Position numbers and translations under genes: made by a program
Shown: piece by piece, positions 60,113-64,000 of the stretch
How the letters are laid out: every line of letters begins with the position of its first letter
Position numbering within the stretch: the first letter of the stretch is position 1
Assembly (NCBI GenBank): GCA_003008705.1
Contig: PDUO01000090.1
Coordinates: 85,233 to 149,232, forward strand
DNA: 64,000 nucleotides
Direction: 5' to 3'
Source: Pezicula radicicola
Lineage: Eukaryota > Ascomycota > Leotiomycetes > Helotiales > Dermateaceae
The notes under the pieces: generated by a model
What the model was told of the DNA's origin: nothing
The model's input: only the letters and a program-made list of their open reading frames with translations
Databases searched by the model: none

Positions 60113-62599
60113 ATATCGTTATCCTATAGCATATATACACCTCTCATGCACAGGTATCCTATTACTATAATACCCGGTAGCAAGCTCACCTTCGAGTTAT
60201 TGCTAAAATTAGGTGTTTATACATACACGTCAGCTACTCCTTAGCTATCCCTATTCCTATATATATATAGTACCCCCCTAGGCCTACATTATTCTACAAT
60301 CCAGTCCATTTCTACTTTCTAACACGAGTACACCCTTGTAGATCATATGATACCTCATCGCCTATTGCCGGCATTAATTTTTCTCCACTAACTTCTCTAT
60401 AACATCTTCTCCACAACAACTCCTCCGCACCTAACCACATCACCTACCGGTGCATCAGCTTTCGATGCAGTAGTCTCCTATCTACTATCAGTAAAACATC
60501 ATCCGACTTCTGCCCTTTCAACTTTATATTCGCGCGCACTTCTCTATTACTCTGCAGCTATCTACACACTAATCGCACCTCAACTACCCTTTGCTCCCTG
60601 CGTTACTTCTCACTACACACTTCCTCTCCAATCATCTGCCACACACTGCAATTTGGCCGTACTGCAGATAGTATATCAGCGATTCATACGATTTCACCCT
60701 ATACCATCAGCTGCAATTTTCACTTCTTGTTTTCACTGTAGATTGCATCTCAGATCAACCGAAGGGTATCAAGCTAAGAACATAAAGGTACACCTGTCTT
60801 GCAGATCATACAGTAGTACAAGATAACGAAAAACTAATACACCGACGACGAGCTGGCTCGCTTCCGCGACCACCAGCGGAGCGTTATAGAGGAATTCTCT
60901 AACCCAAAGGAGGGCTGTTTCAGCGACACTCCCCCCGAGAATTACATCACTACTTCGGAGAGATTTAACCCCTAGAAGTTACCAAAGACTATCGACGAAG
61001 TTCTATAGTACTACCCCTATAACTACAAGTATTACTTTCGTGTATAACTCTAATTATATTAGTTCTAGAACCTTAGTTTATATATTATAAATTTCCTTAT
61101 TAGGAATAGTATATATTATAAGCTAAACTAGTTAAATTAAAAAGATAGAGAAGGAGAAAACTAAATTAATAGTTTTTTAGTTATAAATTAATTTTTAGTT
61201 TAAGAAGATTAAATAAAAATAATAAGGTCTAATATTAAAATAAACTAAATATAAATTAAAAAATTACTTAGAGGCCTTATTATAATATCTTAAAACTAAA
61301 TTAAGATAACCTAAGATAATTTAAGATTAGTTTTAAAACTAATTTTAAACTATCTTAAGATTAAGTTAAAACTAACTTAAAACTAGATAAAGACTATCTT
61401 AAGTATATATACTAAAGTCCTCTATAACTATAGGCTATTATAGGGCCTAACTTTAATCCTATATATCTAAGAAACTACTAGTCCTATTTAGGTAATTCTA
61501 AGTATTATATAGTATCTATATCTAATATAAGTATATATAGGTCTTAGTTTAATTTTATAGCTTATATAAAGTTTATAATAAATAGATTTATAATAAGAAA
61601 TTTATAAACTTCTTTAAACCTAAGAATTAAGTATAATTTATAAAACTTATTTAATTAATTTAATATCTAAGGAACCTATTTATCAGGTTGTAGGCTATAA
61701 ATATAGAGTGAAATAGGGTAGGTAGGTAGGATAGGCACAGCCTAAAGCACACTATAAATATAGAGTAGTAGGAGGTGCGTCGAACAGAGTTATAATAGAT
61801 AGATAAGAGGTAATAATATATAGAACTAAAGACTTGAATTCGAAGATTCAGTAAAGTTAAGTTATCTATCTACTAGGAAAGAGCCTTATCTATATACAAT
61901 AGGCTAGTCGTAAAGACTACTATATTTAGTATAGATTAAATCGTATAAACTACTAAGTTAGGAAAGCTTTACGTTGCTTTATAAAACACTATATAAAACA
62001 CTAGTAAGGTAATACATTATATAAAACACTATATGTTTTACTCGTATAGATTAATCACCTTATTTAGTCTACTTAAATTAGACCTCGCTATTCCTACTTA
62101 AACTAGTAATCTTTCCTACCTAACTATAAACTAGTTTATAACTAGTAAAATACTAGTTCACTTATCTCCTTCCTTATCTATTCAATTCGGCTAGTTTAGC
62201 CTGTAATATAGGCTATACCTAATATAGTAATATATAATATATAAACTAAGGTTATATAATTACTATAGCCGAAGTTATAGACGAATATAGTACTTTAGTT
62301 ATAGGGGACTAGAGACCACTAAGGGTTACTATAACTACAGTATACTTATAGTATATAATTTACTATAGTACAAAATTATACTATAATACAACATTATACA
62401 TGAAAGTAGTAAATATAGTTACAGGGCTTTTAACAACCACTAAAGGTTACTATAGCTATAGGGTATTTATAGTGTATAATTATATTATATAATACAATAC
62501 GCCCTCTTAATAAGTACTATAATAAACTAAGAGATAAAGAGCTTTTAGTACTATATATATATATATATAATAAATAATAGTACTAATTAAAGCCTATTA
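60113..62599. other. Increasingly AT-rich non-coding DNA
   Basis: To about 61020 the sequence is mixed and may include an LTR of the gypsy element. From there to 62600 it is almost pure A/T with many TATA/TAAT and CTATAG-type words and no usable frame, the pattern left by heavy C-to-T and G-to-A mutation. Confidence 0.6.
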
Positions 62600-64000
62600 G
62601 AGTTAAGAAGTATATAAACTTAACTCTATTTAATAGCTTAGTTAGGCTATCTACCTTTTACTCTTTAGAAGGAATATATAATAGGTTTATAATTCCTTTT
62701 TTTACTAGGTCTCTACTATAATAGTATTTTACTACTATATATTTAGTTCTTTTATAAAAAGTAGGGTTATTAGTTAATAGTAAGGTACTATTATTATCTA
62801 TATATAGAGGTAATTTAGTCTATTTAAAATAGTCTAATTCTATTAGAATTTACTTTATATAGATTATCTCTTTAATAGTACTAGTAATAGCTATATATTT
62901 AGCTTCTATAGTACTTTATACTATTATAAATTATAATTTAGATTTCTAAGAAATTAGACTACTAGCTAAGAAGAATATATAGCTACTAGTAGATTTTCTA
63001 GTAACTATATTACCTATATAGTTAGAATTATAATAGTCTATTAAAGAGTTATTATCCTTATTATTAGAATAAGTGATTCCTAAGTCTATAGAGCCTTTTA
63101 AATATCTAAATACCTTATTTATATACTCTATATATATTTTACTAGGATTAGATAAGAATCTAGATAATTTACTAAAACTAGTTACTATATCTATTCTAGT
63201 AGCTAAAGCTAAATATAATAAAGAGCCTATAATACTTTAATAGTATTTAATCTTTATTTTAGAGGCTTATCCTTTATTAGGTTCTAATATAACCTTAGGA
63301 TCTAAAGGAGTACTAACTATACTACTTTCTAATAGATTAAATTTAACTAGTACCTTCTTTATATATTTAGTTTATTTTAGTTTTAGTATAATACTAGTTC
63401 TCTCTATTTCTATTCCTAGATAATCGACTATAGGCTCTAGTCTTTTTATTTTAAAGTATTTCTCTATAGTATTATAGAATCTACTAATAGAGTCTATACT
63501 AGGGCTTATAATAGCTATATTATCTATAAAGATATATAGTATTATATTATCTTTTATAAATATATAGTTTTTAGTTAATAGGGATTTAAAACTTAATTTA
63601 TTAACTAGTATATCTATAAGAGTTAAAAACTATAGTTTAGTAGATTATTTTAAATTATATAGTACTTTATTTAATCTAAATATTATATTAGGATCTTTAA
63701 TAAATCTTAAGACTTATTTTAAGTATATAGGTAGGTCTATATTACTTTATATAAAGGTAGAAATTATATCTATTTTATATATATACTAATTATATAATAT
63801 AACTAGTATAAAGATTATTTTCTAAGTTATTTAATTAATAATATTAGTAAAGGTATCTATATAGTCTAGACTATATAGTTATTTAAAACCTTTAGTTATA
63901 AATCTAGTTTTAAACTCTATATAGTTATTAGATAGTTCCCTAGTTTTATAAACCTATCTAGTTTTTAGTAGTTTATAATTAGGTATTTTAGTACTATCTA
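62600..64000 (-). mobile_element. Ty1/copia retrotransposon relic, extremely AT-mutated
   Basis: On the minus strand a frame with many TAA/TAG still shows copia reverse transcriptase order: FKTRFITKGFK, SLDYIDTFTN, FRLNKVLYNLK, IFIDNIAII (the YVDD box, second Asp now Asn), VDYLGIEIE, YIKKVLVKF and STPLDPK. RNase H follows: VFRYLKGSIDLGITY, NIVTRKSTSSYIFFLAS and STIEAKYIAIT. It runs off the right window edge. Nearly all G and C at silent and many coding positions are lost, as expected from RIP. Confidence 0.85.

Noticed and set aside
54300..60850. Matching LTRs for the gypsy element
   Set aside because: I could not find by eye a long direct repeat between the left and right flanks; a self-alignment of 54.0-55.0 kb with 60.0-61.0 kb would decide.

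Overview
The window looks like a gene-poor accessory, possibly subtelomeric, region of a filamentous ascomycete (Pezizomycotina). The reasons are many short introns of about 45-65 bp with GT..CTRAC..AG signals, Zn2Cys6 regulators with the fungal-specific domain, fungal P450, reducing polyketide synthase (PKS), peptide synthetase (NRPS) and fungal-type fatty acid synthase (FAS) fragments, and Ty3/gypsy and Ty1/copia retroelements. Almost every recognisable gene is broken. Most in-frame stops are TAG or TAA where Gln or Trp is expected, which fits repeat-induced point mutation (RIP) or long decay. I found one multi-exon gene with every splice phase and the stop closing cleanly: a tyrosinase-like gene at 33290-34559.

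Region 1 (1-28.9 kb) is a relic catabolic cluster. In order it holds an alpha-methylacyl-CoA racemase-like CoA-transferase, an acyl-CoA dehydrogenase, a peroxisomal multifunctional enzyme MFE-2 (C-terminal SKL), a Baeyer-Villiger-type monooxygenase, a CoA ligase (C-terminal AKL), a 15-PGDH-like SDR split by a hAT-type element, a second SDR, an acyl-CoA thioesterase, an SCPx-type thiolase, a CTF1/FarA-like Zn2Cys6 regulator, an alpha/beta hydrolase, a second CTF1/FarA-like regulator and a P450. Racemase, dehydrogenase, MFE-2 and SCPx thiolase are the set used to shorten methyl-branched, sterol-type side chains in peroxisomes. A monooxygenase plus an esterase could then remove a residual acyl group. 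The substrate is inferred, not shown.

Region 2 (30-45 kb) holds remains of a reducing PKS (KS, then DH, with the middle replaced by unrelated sequence), the tyrosinase, an ankyrin-repeat gene, a 2-oxoglutarate/Fe(II) oxygenase, an aminoglycoside-phosphotransferase-like gene and an OrsD-like C2H2 relic.

Region 3 (45-54.3 kb) holds low-complexity DNA, a 16-bp minisatellite, the N-terminal part of a fungal FAS beta subunit, and an NRPS relic (A - E - start of C - A) carrying a small TA-flanked inverted-repeat element. FAS-beta, an NRPS with an early epimerase and a nearby ankyrin protein recall cyclic-tetrapeptide loci of the HC-toxin/apicidin kind; this is only a hypothesis.

Region 4 (54.8-64 kb) is transposon territory: a moderately decayed Ty3/gypsy chromovirus on the plus strand, then extremely AT-rich DNA containing a heavily mutated Ty1/copia reverse transcriptase and RNase H on the minus strand.
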